Shown here in pieces: positions 39,701 through 48,318 of a stretch of 64,000 nt of DNA. Position 1 is the stretch's first letter. Each line of letters starts with the position of its first letter. Position numbers and translations under genes: made by a program. Origin of the DNA: Gordonibacter massiliensis (ex Traore et al. 2017) (GTDB lineage Bacteria > Actinomycetota > Coriobacteriia > Coriobacteriales > Eggerthellaceae); the NCBI GenBank assembly GCA_900170005.1, contig LT827128.1:2104168-2168167 (forward strand), given 5' to 3'. The notes under the pieces are model-generated. The model saw only the letters and a list, made by a program, of their open reading frames with translations, had not been told where the DNA came from and ran no database searches.

Positions 39701-41923
39701 CTAGACCTGGGCGTTGCGGAGCATGTACTCGATCGCGGAGCACTGGCCGTCGGCCAGGCCCAACCGCGCGGCGTCGGCGGGGTTGATCTCCGGCATGGGG
39801 TTCGGGTCGATCTCGCGCAGCACGGCGATCTGGCGGTGCTCGCTATGGAACGACGAGTAGCGGCGGTGCCCCGTGGACAGGATGAACGGGTACTTCTCGA
39901 TGATCTCCTCGTGGGACAGGTCGCGCTCGTGCCACTTCGCGTCCAGCTCGTCGGAGATGCGGGGGTTCTTCTTGAGGTTCAAGTCCTCGGCCGTCTTTTC
40001 GGGGATGCGCGGACTCAAGTCCGGCTCGTAGTAGTACGGCAGCGGGTCCATGCCGTTGTCGTTGTACTGCGACGACCACAGCTCCACGCGCCCCGTGGGC
40101 GTGAGGAAGCCGGGCTGGCCGTCGGGGCGCAGCTTGCCCGTCTCGTACTTGCGATAGTAGACGGCGCGCTTGAATTTGACGAGCTGCTTCACGTCCTCGA
40201 AGTCGTGGCGGCCCTCCAGGCGGTTCTTGTTCAGGTAGTCGTGGTAGTCGGGGTACTTCTCGTGCGCGAAGCAGGCCTTGGGGTCGTCGGGGAACATCGC
40301 GGCCATGCGCTCGGCCAGCAGGCAGTATATCTCCAGGTCGCACTTTGCCTCGCCCACGGTGACGGCCTTGTTGCCGCAGCCGGTGGTGATGGAGGCCGCG
40401 CCGTAGTGCGTGCGGTTCACGCCGTCGTGCTCGGCGACGGTGGTAATGGGCAGGAACACATCGCACACCGCCTGGATGGTGGGCGTGATGAAGCAGTCGG
40501 TGCCGAAGGCGAACTCGATGGACTTCACCATGGCGGCATGCCAGCGGGTGGGCTCGGCGGAGTTCGTGGGGGCGATGAGGTTGCTGTTGGCAACCCATGC
40601 CATGCGAACGGGATAGGGCTCTTCCGTTTCGAGCGCATCGAGCACGCAATCGGCCTGGGCGCCCGTGATCTGGTTGCAGTACAGCGGGTACTTGTCCATG
40701 CCGAGCGCCTTGCCGCGCTCTTCCTCGGTCATCTGGTACCAGCCCTCGGTGATGAACGAGCGAGTGTCGTTGAAGTCCTCGGCACCGCCCGCAGCCGCTT
40801 CGCTCGTCAGGTCCTCCGGCATGGCCAGGTCGGCCACCACGTTGCCGCCCGGCACATCGAGGTTGCCCGTCAGGCAGATCATGCTCAACACGCAGTGCCC
40901 CGCCTCCCTGCCTTTCGTGTTCTGGTCGAACGCCAGGCCCCAGGCGATGGACGCCGGCTTGGCGGCGGCGTACATGCGCGCCACGCGGTAGATGTCCTCG
41001 ACGGGGATCTCGCATATCTTGGCGGCGTTTTCCGGCGTCATGTAGGCCACGCGCTCGGCGAACTCGTCGAAGCCGTAGCACCAGCGCTCCACGAAGTCGT
41101 GGTCGTACAGGTCCTCGGAGATGATGATGTTGCACATGGCCATGGCCAGCGCCGCGTCGGTGCCGTTGCGCAGGCGCAGCTGCACTTCGGAGCGGGTTGC
41201 CAGCCAGTTCACGCGCGGGTCGATGGTCACGAGCTTCGCGCCGCGCTTCATGAGGTCGATGACGGCGTGGCCGAACATGCCGTCCGGGTTGGACGCCAGG
41301 GGCATCTTACCCCACAGGATCATGAGCTCGGGCACCTGGTACTGCGGGTCGTCGTAGCCTCCGGGAAGACCGCCGGCGTAGTCGAGCTCGGGGTACAGCG
41401 CGCCCAGCACCATGTTCGAGGCCGTCATGCGCGGCTGGTAACAGGCGTAGCCCGACTGCGTGTACGCCAGGTTCGGCGTGCGGAAGATGCTCAGCTGGAA
41501 GTCCTGCGACAGCATGCCGTCGCGCCCGGTGCCCACGAAGATGACCATGGTCTCGCGGCCGTACTGCTCGGTCAGGCGCTTCCAGTTGTCCATGATGAGG
41601 TCGAGCGCCTCGTCCCAGCTGCAGCGCTCCCAAGCGTCGGCGTTGCCGCGCTCCTCCTTCGCGCGTTTCATGGGATAGATGACGCGCGTCGGGTTGTAGA
41701 TGTAGTCCTTCAGCGCCAGGCACCGCGGGCACAGGCGGCCGTGCGTGATCGGGTCGTTCTCGTCGCCCTCGACGTGGTCCAGGCGGCCGTCCTCGTCCAC
41801 GTAGAGCTTGATGCCGCACCCGACCGGATGGCACCCCGGAGGCGACCACACCGATGATCGCACGACGGTGAAGTCACCGTCTTGGAACTTCCACGGCTTG
41901 CCTAGATCGTTTTTGAATTCCAT
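39701..41923 (-). CDS. Dehydroxylase-like molybdopterin oxidoreductase, interrupted by in-frame UAG (module 2)
   Basis: A 740-residue frame carrying nearly all of a DMSO-reductase-superfamily catalytic subunit. N-terminal cysteines PPGCHPVGCGI...LCPRCLALKD would bind a 4Fe-4S cluster. Further landmarks are SWDEALDLIMDNWKR, MVIFVGTGRDGML, LMILWGKMPLASNPDGMFGH, KLVTIDPRVNWLATRSEV and SFHSEHRQIAVLREIDPNP. It is paralogous to the subunit at 44014 throughout, and closest to catechol dehydroxylase/acetylene hydratase-like enzymes. It has no Tat signal. It stops at TAG 39701, about 80 residues early; the missing end follows in frame. ATG 41923 has GAGGAGG. The partner ferredoxin is at 39087. The dwarfed product may lack the last cofactor-binding strands. 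Confidence 0.85.
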   Translation of the reverse strand: MEFKNDLGKPWKFQDGDFTVVRSSVWSPPGCHPVGCGIKLYVDEDGRLDHVEGDENDPITHGRLCPRCLALKDYIYNPTRVIYPMKRAKEERGNADAWERCSWDEALDLIMDNWKRLTEQYGRETMVIFVGTGRDGMLSQDFQLSIFRTPNLAYTQSGYACYQPRMTASNMVLGALYPELDYAGGLPGGYDDPQYQVPELMILWGKMPLASNPDGMFGHAVIDLMKRGAKLVTIDPRVNWLATRSEVQLRLRNGTDAALAMAMCNIIISEDLYDHDFVERWCYGFDEFAERVAYMTPENAAKICEIPVEDIYRVARMYAAAKPASIAWGLAFDQNTKGREAGHCVLSMICLTGNLDVPGGNVVADLAMPEDLTSEAAAGGAEDFNDTRSFITEGWYQMTEEERGKALGMDKYPLYCNQITGAQADCVLDALETEEPYPVRMAWVANSNLIAPTNSAEPTRWHAAMVKSIEFAFGTDCFITPTIQAVCDVFLPITTVAEHDGVNRTHYGAASITTGCGNKAVTVGEAKCDLEIYCLLAERMAAMFPDDPKACFAHEKYPDYHDYLNKNRLEGRHDFEDVKQLVKFKRAVYYRKYETGKLRPDGQPGFLTPTGRVELWSSQYNDNGMDPLPYYYEPDLSPRIPEKTAEDLNLKKNPRISDELDAKWHERDLSHEEIIEKYPFILSTGHRRYSSFHSEHRQIAVLREIDPNPMPEINPADAARLGLADGQCSAIEYMLRNAQV

Positions 41924-42285
41924 TCTTCCTCCTCACATCGAATCGGCTCAAGGTGTTCATGAGCACTGAGGGCCTTTCGCACCGCAGCTTGCTTTCGCGA
42001 TGCAGGGCCAGCGACGCCGCATCCCCCTTTTCCCTCGCCTATCGCGTCTGGGTTCAGATTAGAAACCGAATGGCAGGGCCTCAATCTTCAAAGCACGACC
42101 TCCGTCGACGGCAGTTGGACACTGCGCGCGATCTGTCCGAGGAAGGCGGACAGGTCGGCCGAACCGCCTAAAGCGCTCGGAAAACACGCGCAACGCGGAG
42201 AGAGCCGGCGACCTGATGGCCACCGGCTCTCTCCGCGTGCAACTTCTGTTTGTTTCGCTGTCCGATGAGCGAAGCTTTTGAGCGC
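41924..42285. other. Intergenic region between module 2 and the MFS of module 3
   Basis: About 360 bases with no gene seen. It contains a CTGTCC...GGACAG inverted repeat at about 42136-42156, upstream of the module 2 enzyme gene, a candidate regulator site, and the terminator at 42193. Confidence 0.4.
42193..42238 (-). terminator. Terminator of the module 3 MFS gene
   Basis: A perfect 16-bp stem ACGCGGAGAGAGCCGG / CCGGCTCTCTCCGCGT with a 14-base loop; on the minus strand it is followed by TGCGCGTGTTTTCC. Confidence 0.75.
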
Positions 42286-43557
42286 TTACTCCAAAGCGGC
42301 CGCAGCGGTTTCGTCCTCCGCGACCGGAAGGCCCGCATCGGCTCCGTCATCGCGCTTCATCATAAGACCCTTCAAAGGCAGGACCAGGCCGAGCACCGCG
42401 CACACGGCGCATACGACACCGCAGGTCAAGAATGCGGACGACTGGCCGAACGCCGGAATCGCAGCAGCCGAAGCGGCGTACATATAGGGAGCGAAGAACG
42501 GCCCCAGGTTCATCATGGATGTCATCACGCCGCTCACGAACGGAACGCGCGAAACCGGCGTGATGTTGCCTGCTGCATTCTGCGAAGCGTTGAAGAAGCT
42601 CGATCCGCCGATGCCGATAATGAACACGCCGACGCCGTACATGATGGCACTGTCGGCAAGGAAGCACGGGATCATGCCGATCGCCACCAGCGCCGCGCAG
42701 AACGCGAAAATGTACTTCTTGAGCAGGCGCACCATATAAGGCAAGATGATGCTCGACACGATGATGCCGACGCCGCAGCAAGAGATGATGAGCCCCGCGA
42801 TGCTCGAATCGCCCAGAGCGCGCTCGGACAAAACGGTGGAGCACAGCAGCTGCACCGTCACGAGGCCGATCCATACCATCAAGCCGTATACCGCATATCC
42901 CCAGATACCATGCGGAACCTTCTCTTTAACCTGATTTCGAGACGCTTGGGCCGCCCGGTCCGCAGCGACGATCCCCTTGGCTTCCGGCATGAACAGGATG
43001 ATCGCCACCAGCGGGACAAAGGCGATCAGATACGTCAGAAACGAATAGTTCCATGCGATCTCGGTCAGATTTCCAGCCACGATGGTGTAGAGGATGGAGA
43101 ACACGAACTGGCACACCATGCCCAAACCGAGCAACCTCGTTCGCATCTCACCGTCGAAGAACGCAATGATGGAGGCGGCTCCGACCGGGAACATGATGCC
43201 CAAGCCTATGCCGACGCCGATGCGCGATCCGATGACGAGCGTGTAGTCGGTCATATCGGGCATAAGGAACGGGAACGCTCCGCTTAACGTCATGATTACG
43301 ATGCCCACGATGGCTGCCGGCCTGAAGCCTATTCGATGCAAGACGGCGCCAGACGCGATGCTCACCGGAACCGAGACGATGCCGGTGATGCTGTTGGCCA
43401 GCATGATGGTGGTCATATCCGTGTTCTGGAAATGAGCGGCAAACGCGGCGATCGACGGCGTGAGGATGGTGAATTCGCTCATGGTGCAAAAGATCGCCAA
43501 GATGCCGATTATTACCAAAACAGGAGACTTGCCGTTGAACTTATCGGTAGCTTGCAT
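42286..43557 (-). CDS. MFS transporter of module 3
   Basis: A 423-residue carrier with about twelve helices: FTILTPSIAAFAAHFQNTD in helix 1-loop, SIASGAVLHRIGFRPAAIVG as the loop-2 motif, and MFPVGAASIIAFF. A cytoplasmic loop (KGIVAADRAAQASRNQVKEK) divides the halves. It resembles the multidrug/organic-acid groups of MFS but no substrate can be assigned. ATG 43557 with AAAGGGG is preferred over TTG 43575. It lies downstream of the ferredoxin and enzyme genes on the same strand, 108 bases away, with a terminator at its end, so it closes the module 3 operon. Confidence 0.87.
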   Translation of the reverse strand: MQATDKFNGKSPVLVIIGILAIFCTMSEFTILTPSIAAFAAHFQNTDMTTIMLANSITGIVSVPVSIASGAVLHRIGFRPAAIVGIVIMTLSGAFPFLMPDMTDYTLVIGSRIGVGIGLGIMFPVGAASIIAFFDGEMRTRLLGLGMVCQFVFSILYTIVAGNLTEIAWNYSFLTYLIAFVPLVAIILFMPEAKGIVAADRAAQASRNQVKEKVPHGIWGYAVYGLMVWIGLVTVQLLCSTVLSERALGDSSIAGLIISCCGVGIIVSSIILPYMVRLLKKYIFAFCAALVAIGMIPCFLADSAIMYGVGVFIIGIGGSSFFNASQNAAGNITPVSRVPFVSGVMTSMMNLGPFFAPYMYAASAAAIPAFGQSSAFLTCGVVCAVCAVLGLVLPLKGLMMKRDDGADAGLPVAEDETAAAALE

Positions 43558-43665
43558 ACGGTTTCCCCTTTTCAATTAGGCGCCGCCCGCCCTGCGCGGC
43601 CGTTCGGCCACGCAGGGCGTCGCAGATCCGGGCGGCGCGTTCAGATAATGCGCGCAACGGCTGCC

Positions 43666-43998
43666 CTACGGCAGGAAGATGACCGCCTTTTCCCCTATCT
43701 CATCGGCGGCCTTCGCCAGCTCCTCGATGCTGCCGTAGCGCATGACCTTCGCCTGGCAGTGCTGCACGCATGAGGGCTCTTTGCCTTGGGCGACGCGATC
43801 GGCGCACAAGTCGCAGATCTCGGTCGGCACGGGCAGGCAATCCCAGTGCCACGATCCGTCGGGAAGCTTCCATGGACCGTCCTCGGTCACTTTGATTCCC
43901 CATTTGCCCAGCGGCACGTCATGCTCGTTCTTGCAGGCGATCTCGCACGAATGGCAGCCGGAGCAGTACTTGTAGTTGATCAGCAAACCGTTTTTCAT
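43666..43998 (-). CDS. Short two-cluster ferredoxin of module 3
   Basis: A 110-residue protein: CSGCHSCEIACKNEHDVPLG at residues 12-31 and CDLCADRVAQGKEPSCVQHC further on, sufficient for two 4Fe-4S clusters. It is a close paralogue of the ferredoxin at 39087. It begins at ATG 43998, 15 bases after the enzyme stop, with GGGAGG upstream, so it is the electron-transfer partner of the enzyme at 44014. Confidence 0.9.
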   Translation of the reverse strand: MKNGLLINYKYCSGCHSCEIACKNEHDVPLGKWGIKVTEDGPWKLPDGSWHWDCLPVPTEICDLCADRVAQGKEPSCVQHCQAKVMRYGSIEELAKAADEIGEKAVIFLP

Positions 43999-44013
43999 CG
44001 TGGTCCCTCCTCC

Positions 44014-46272
44014 CTATTCGTCCGTGACCTTGTAGATGTTGCAGATCTGACACTTGAAGGTATTGCCGAAGCCCAGCTTGCCGATGACCTTGTGCGGCAT
44101 GATCATGTTGATGTTGGACTGGCGGAAACCGAACAGATTGGGCTCCTCGCCGTCCTGCTCCGGGAACCACCAGCCGTGATGGGCATGCACCACGCGTTCG
44201 TCGAGGCCCTCGGTGAGGTGAGCGACCTGTTTGACGCGGCCGTTCTGGTTCTCGATCCACACCCAGTCTCCCTCGGCAATGCCGAGCCTCTCCGCCGCCG
44301 CAGGGTTGATCTCGACCGTGGGTTGCGGGTCGATCTCGCGCAAACGGTCTATCTGACGATGCTCGGAATGGAACGACGTGTACTTGCGACCGCCGGTCGT
44401 GAGCACGAACGGGTACTGCTCGAACAGCTCCGGCGTCGAATAGGGGCTGAAGGGGGGTTCCTGGAAATAGGGCAGCGGATCGTCGCCGAACTGCTGGTAG
44501 GCGGTCGACCACAGCTCCACGCGACCGGTCTGCGTCATGTACCCCGGCTGACCGTCGAAGCGCATGAGGCCCTTCTCGCATTTGCGGTAAACCTCTTCGG
44601 GTTGCACGACCACGTCCTCGCGCAGTTCCTCCCACGTCATGTCGCCCGGGACCTCGACCTGGGTCATGTAGTCCTCGATGCTCGCGAACTGCTTCCAATA
44701 CTCGGGGAACATGCGCTCGCCGATCTTCATCATGAACTCGAGATCGCTCACGCCCTCGACCACGTCGACCGCCTTGTTGCACGAGCCTTCGAACGCCACG
44801 TTGAACCCATAGTGCGACTCGACCAGCGTGTTGTGCTCGGCAAACGTCTTGAGCGGAATGACCAAGTCGCACAGAGCCATGGTGGTGGGGTTCTGGAACA
44901 GCTCGGTGGCGGCGCAGAACTCGAAGCTCGACTTCATGGCCTGCAACCAGCGCTCCTGCGCGGCCGTGATGGCGCCGCCCACCAGGTTCGAGCTCTGGAA
45001 CACGCCCATGCGTAGCCGGTAGGGCTCCTGCGTCTCGAGCGTATCGAGCACCGAATCAGGATGGTTCGTGGACATGAGCTGGCAGACGAAGGGGAACTCC
45101 GCGGCGCCGATGCGCTTTTCGAACAGCTCCGGCGTCACCGTGCCCGCCTCCATGGCCCGGTTGATCATGTCGACGTTCGTGTCGTCTTCGATGGGCAGGC
45201 CCAGCGTGTTGCCGCCGGGAACGTCCAGGTTGTCGGTGATGGCCATGAGCGACAGCAGCGCCTGGCCCACCTGGATGCCGTTGGGGTTCTGGTCCACGGA
45301 AAGGCCCCAGCCGATGGCGCTGTGCTTGCTCGTAGCGTACTTGCGGGCGGCCTCGACGATAAGATCCTCGTCCACCCAGCAGATCTCGGCAACCTTCGAC
45401 GGCGGGTACTCCTTCACGCGCTCGGCAAGCTCGTCGAAGCCGTAGCACCACTTGTCCACCGCCTCGTGGTCGTACAGATCCTCGGTGATGACTACGTTGA
45501 GCAGGCCCAGCGCAAGCGCCGCATCGGTGCCGGGACGCAGTTGCAGGTTGATTTCCGCACGGGTCCCCAGCCAGGTGATGCGCGGATCGACGCAGATGAG
45601 CTTCGTGCCGTAGTCCTTCATCATGTCGATGACCGCATGCCCCCACAGACCGTCGGCGTTCGACTTCAGCGGCTCCTTGCCCCAGAGCATGATGTACTTG
45701 GGCGCTTCCCAACCGGGATGATCGTAGCGGTCGGCGTAGCGAGCCGCGTAATCGATCTCAGGGTAACCGCCGCCCATGAGGTAGGCCATCGACGAGACGC
45801 GGGGCGCGTAGCAGGCCCAGCCGCTTTGCGCGTAGCAGGCGTTCGGCGTGCCGAATCCCATGAACGCCAGCTCGTTGTGGTACTTGGTGGCCTCGCGACC
45901 CGTTCCGCAGAACACGACGATGGACTCGGGGCCGTACGTCTCGGAGAAGTAACGGGTTTTCTCTTCAAGCAGATCGAACGCCTCGTCGAGCGTGATGCGC
46001 TCCCACTTGTCCTTGCCGCGATCTTTGGGATCGCGCTTCAGAGGGTACATGATGCGATCCTTGTGGTACATCACGTCCTTGAGCGCCAGGCACCGCGGGC
46101 ACAGCGCGCCCTTCGTGATCGGATGCTCGGGATCGCCCTCGACCTCGACGACCTTGCCGTCTTTGACATGCAGCTGGATGCCGCACCCCACCGGATGGCA
46201 CCCCGGGGGCGACCAAGCGCAGGTTCGAACGATGGTCTCACCGTTCTCTTCGCGTTTCCATGGCTTGCCCAT
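44014..46272 (-). CDS. Dehydroxylase-like molybdopterin oxidoreductase (module 3), intact
   Basis: A 752-residue catalytic subunit paralogous to the interrupted one at 39701. The 4Fe-4S motif is SPPGCHPVGCGI...LCPRCLALKD near residues 22-65. Cofactor-site landmarks are IVVFCGTGREATKYHNELAF, YIMLWGKEPLKSNADGLWGH, KLICVDPRITWLGTRAEI, GWGLSVDQNPNG and, at the C-terminus, HAHHGWWFPEQDG. It lacks a Tat signal, so it works in the cytoplasm with the ferredoxin encoded just downstream. The group includes acetylene hydratase-like and catechol dehydroxylase enzymes; reductive removal of a hydroxyl group from a phenolic substrate is a reasonable guess, not shown. ATG 46272 follows GGGAAG. A longer frame upstream lacks homology. 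Confidence 0.9.
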   Translation of the reverse strand: MGKPWKREENGETIVRTCAWSPPGCHPVGCGIQLHVKDGKVVEVEGDPEHPITKGALCPRCLALKDVMYHKDRIMYPLKRDPKDRGKDKWERITLDEAFDLLEEKTRYFSETYGPESIVVFCGTGREATKYHNELAFMGFGTPNACYAQSGWACYAPRVSSMAYLMGGGYPEIDYAARYADRYDHPGWEAPKYIMLWGKEPLKSNADGLWGHAVIDMMKDYGTKLICVDPRITWLGTRAEINLQLRPGTDAALALGLLNVVITEDLYDHEAVDKWCYGFDELAERVKEYPPSKVAEICWVDEDLIVEAARKYATSKHSAIGWGLSVDQNPNGIQVGQALLSLMAITDNLDVPGGNTLGLPIEDDTNVDMINRAMEAGTVTPELFEKRIGAAEFPFVCQLMSTNHPDSVLDTLETQEPYRLRMGVFQSSNLVGGAITAAQERWLQAMKSSFEFCAATELFQNPTTMALCDLVIPLKTFAEHNTLVESHYGFNVAFEGSCNKAVDVVEGVSDLEFMMKIGERMFPEYWKQFASIEDYMTQVEVPGDMTWEELREDVVVQPEEVYRKCEKGLMRFDGQPGYMTQTGRVELWSTAYQQFGDDPLPYFQEPPFSPYSTPELFEQYPFVLTTGGRKYTSFHSEHRQIDRLREIDPQPTVEINPAAAERLGIAEGDWVWIENQNGRVKQVAHLTEGLDERVVHAHHGWWFPEQDGEEPNLFGFRQSNINMIMPHKVIGKLGFGNTFKCQICNIYKVTDE

Positions 46273-46579
46273 GAGCCCACTTCCCTTCTCTCGTTTGCTT
46301 TTGCTGTGAAGCTGCGGTCCGCGGCCGCCATGCCCCCGCGCCGCTCTCGCGCCTTGCGAGACCCCGACCGAGCCCTTGAGCCGATGATAGGCAGGAGGGA
46401 CCTTTCTGCTCAACCAACGTTTCGAGCCTCGTTTTCAGTGGGGCTCACCGAAGCGACCTCGGTGTCCGACGCCATTGAACGTTTCGTCCCGATTGTCCAA
46501 TCGCTCGGGCTTTCGCCAGATCGAACAGCCTCTACAATGTGGGCCACAACGATGGGAACGGCCGCGAGGAGGTTCGGAC
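46273..46579. other. Divergent promoter region of module 3
   Basis: About 307 bases between the module 3 enzyme (minus) and the zinc-ribbon gene (plus). TTTCGC at about 46515 and TACAAT at about 46537 form a fair promoter for the plus-strand genes. No gene is seen. Confidence 0.4.
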
Positions 46580-46858
46580 ATGCCGGGATCAATGCACGTG
46601 TGCAACCCGTACTGCGGGCGCTGCAAACCCCCGAAAGAACCGCTGCTAACCTGTCCCGCATGCGGAACCTTGAACGATCCCGAGCAAGGCGAGTTCGAAC
46701 GATGCCGGAAGTGCGGAGCCGAGCTTCCTCCGCGCATCCTGCCCGAGCCCATCGAGTGCCTGCGCATCGGCCAGATGTGCGCCCGTCCGTGCAAGCAGGG
46801 GGAAAAGCCGTCGCGCATACCGAACGCGACGTGCAGATACCACACGCCCCTCCCGTAG
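46580..46858 (+). CDS. Small cysteine-rich zinc-ribbon protein
   Basis: A 92-residue protein with eleven or so cysteines: HVCNPYCGRC, then CPACGTLNDPEQGEFERCRK and CG, then CLRIGQMCARPCKQ and a final CRYH. The central part has the CxxCGxxN...CxxCG layout of the ribbons at 32302 and 38862. It starts at ATG 46580 with GAGGAGG nine bases upstream, and 27 bases separate it from the following MFS gene, so the two are co-transcribed. The metal is probably zinc; the role is unknown. Confidence 0.75.
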   Translation: MPGSMHVCNPYCGRCKPPKEPLLTCPACGTLNDPEQGEFERCRKCGAELPPRILPEPIECLRIGQMCARPCKQGEKPSRIPNATCRYHTPLP

Positions 46859-46885
46859 AGGCGTGCCGGAACGAAGGAGGAAACC

Positions 46886-48178
46886 GTGCCCAAAAAGCAG
46901 AGTCGCCGAGACGCGGCTTCAGTTGAAACCGCGCAAGCGAAGCGATCCGACGCCATGACCGCATCGGGCGGACGTCAAGCGTCGCCGGCGAAGCCCGTCT
47001 ACCAAAGCGCCTTGAAGGTGGGCTTGGTGGTGCTCGTCGTCGGCCTCTCGGTGGCGTGCGTGCAATACAAAGTGCCCACCATCATGACCGCCATCGCGCC
47101 GCGCTTCCACCTCAGCACCGACGCCTCCTCGTGGCTCATGTCCATCTTCACCCTTGCCGGCATCTTCTTCGCGCTGCCGGCAGGCGGCATGGCGCAGCGC
47201 TTCGGCTTCAAGAAGGTCATGCTCTGCTCATCGGCGCTCATCGTGGCCGGTTCGGTCATCGGCCTTTTGGCCGGCGGCAACGGTGTCGTGCTCATAGCCT
47301 CGCGCGCCGTCGAGGGCATCTCGCTCACGATCATCACCACGTGCGCGCCCATCGCCATCCAACGATGCGTCAATCCCGATCGCATCGGGCTGGCGACGGG
47401 GCTGTGGGGATGCTGGGGTAGCGGAGGGGCCGTCATAGCTTCCGTCCTGACGCCGCAAATCTTTGCCAGCGCCGGATTCGAGGGCGTGTGGATCGTCTTC
47501 GCCGTCTTCGCGGCTTTCGCAGCCTTGCTGTTGCTCCTGTTCGTTCGCGAGCCCTCCCGCGCCATCGAGGCCGCCGCATCGGAGCAAAGCGCTGCGCGCG
47601 TCCCGCGCTATTCCGAGCTCGCCACCAAAAACGTCGCGCTCTTCCTCATCAGCTTCGTCGTGCTCAACCTCCTCATGTTGGCCCTGCTCGGCATGCTTCC
47701 CTCTGTGCTCATGCTTCCCGAAAAAGGGTTCAGCCGCGAGATGGCGGGGTTCGCCTCGACGTTCGCCTCCCTTTTGGCGCTGGTGTCCACGCCTCTGTTC
47801 GGTTTGCTGGCCGATAAGATCGGCCGCGTCAAACCACTGCTCGTGTTCACTTTGACCATGCTGGGGCCGTGCCTGTTCCTCATGTACACGCAGACCGGCA
47901 TGCTGTTCTGGGTGGGCGCCGCAGCGCTGGGATTGCTGGGCTTTGGCAGCATCGGGCTGTCTATAGCGGCTTGGATGCAGATCATCCCCCGTCCCGAGCT
48001 GGTGCCGAAGGGCATGGGCGTTTTGACCCTCGTCCAGAGCGTGGGGCAGTTTTTGGGCACGTTCCTCGTGCAGATACTGCTCGGGCCCACGTTCGAGAAC
48101 TGGTTCTTCGCGGGAATCGTGCTCATGGTCGTCGGCCTGCTGGGTGCCGGAGCCGCAGCGATGGTGCGTTTCCGTTGA
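46886..48178 (+). CDS. MFS transporter downstream of the module 3 zinc ribbon
   Basis: A 430-residue carrier. A soluble basic N-terminus of about 40 residues precedes helix 1 (KVGLVVLVVGLSVACVQYKV). MFS motifs are PAGGMAQRFGFKKVMLC (loop 2), RAVEGISLTIITTCAPIAIQ and the second-half copy GLLADKIGRVKPLLVF. The pattern APIAIQ...ATGLWGCWGSGG is seen in CynX/NarK-like carriers. GTG 46886 has AAGGAGG. It is divergent from the module 3 enzyme and followed by the second TetR gene, so it probably handles the same substrate or its product. Confidence 0.87.
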   Translation: MPKKQSRRDAASVETAQAKRSDAMTASGGRQASPAKPVYQSALKVGLVVLVVGLSVACVQYKVPTIMTAIAPRFHLSTDASSWLMSIFTLAGIFFALPAGGMAQRFGFKKVMLCSSALIVAGSVIGLLAGGNGVVLIASRAVEGISLTIITTCAPIAIQRCVNPDRIGLATGLWGCWGSGGAVIASVLTPQIFASAGFEGVWIVFAVFAAFAALLLLLFVREPSRAIEAAASEQSAARVPRYSELATKNVALFLISFVVLNLLMLALLGMLPSVLMLPEKGFSREMAGFASTFASLLALVSTPLFGLLADKIGRVKPLLVFTLTMLGPCLFLMYTQTGMLFWVGAAALGLLGFGSIGLSIAAWMQIIPRPELVPKGMGVLTLVQSVGQFLGTFLVQILLGPTFENWFFAGIVLMVVGLLGAGAAAMVRFR

Positions 48179-48214
48179 GCCGAAGTTGAACGTTCGGTTT
48201 TTTCGTTCGGCTCC
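48177..48214 (+). terminator. Terminator after the MFS gene
   Basis: CCGAA / TTCGG hairpin followed by six T (48198-48203), nested in an outer GAGCCGAA / TTCGGCTC inverted repeat. It separates the MFS gene from the TetR promoter. Confidence 0.65.
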
Positions 48215-48230
48215 CCCTCTAACCTCCCCG

Positions 48231-48258
48231 TTGCCAAGCCCACTCGACCGGTTATAAT
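48231..48258 (+). promoter_or_regulatory. Promoter of the second TetR gene
   Basis: -35 TTGCCA at 48231-48236, 16-base spacer, -10 TATAAT at 48253-48258. GACTGAGGTC just downstream is a short palindrome that might be an autoregulatory site. Confidence 0.65.
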
Positions 48259-48318
48259 CGAACAGGTGCGACTGAGGTCGATGCCTCGAGCGCAATGCGA
48301 AAGAGTTTGGGGGAACTC

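Noticed and set aside
39701-39703. Selenocysteine or pyrrolysine decoding of the in-frame stop
   Set aside because: The codon is UAG, so Sec is excluded; UAG serves as an ordinary stop in other genes here and no pyrrolysine genes are in the window. Mutation is the simpler reading.
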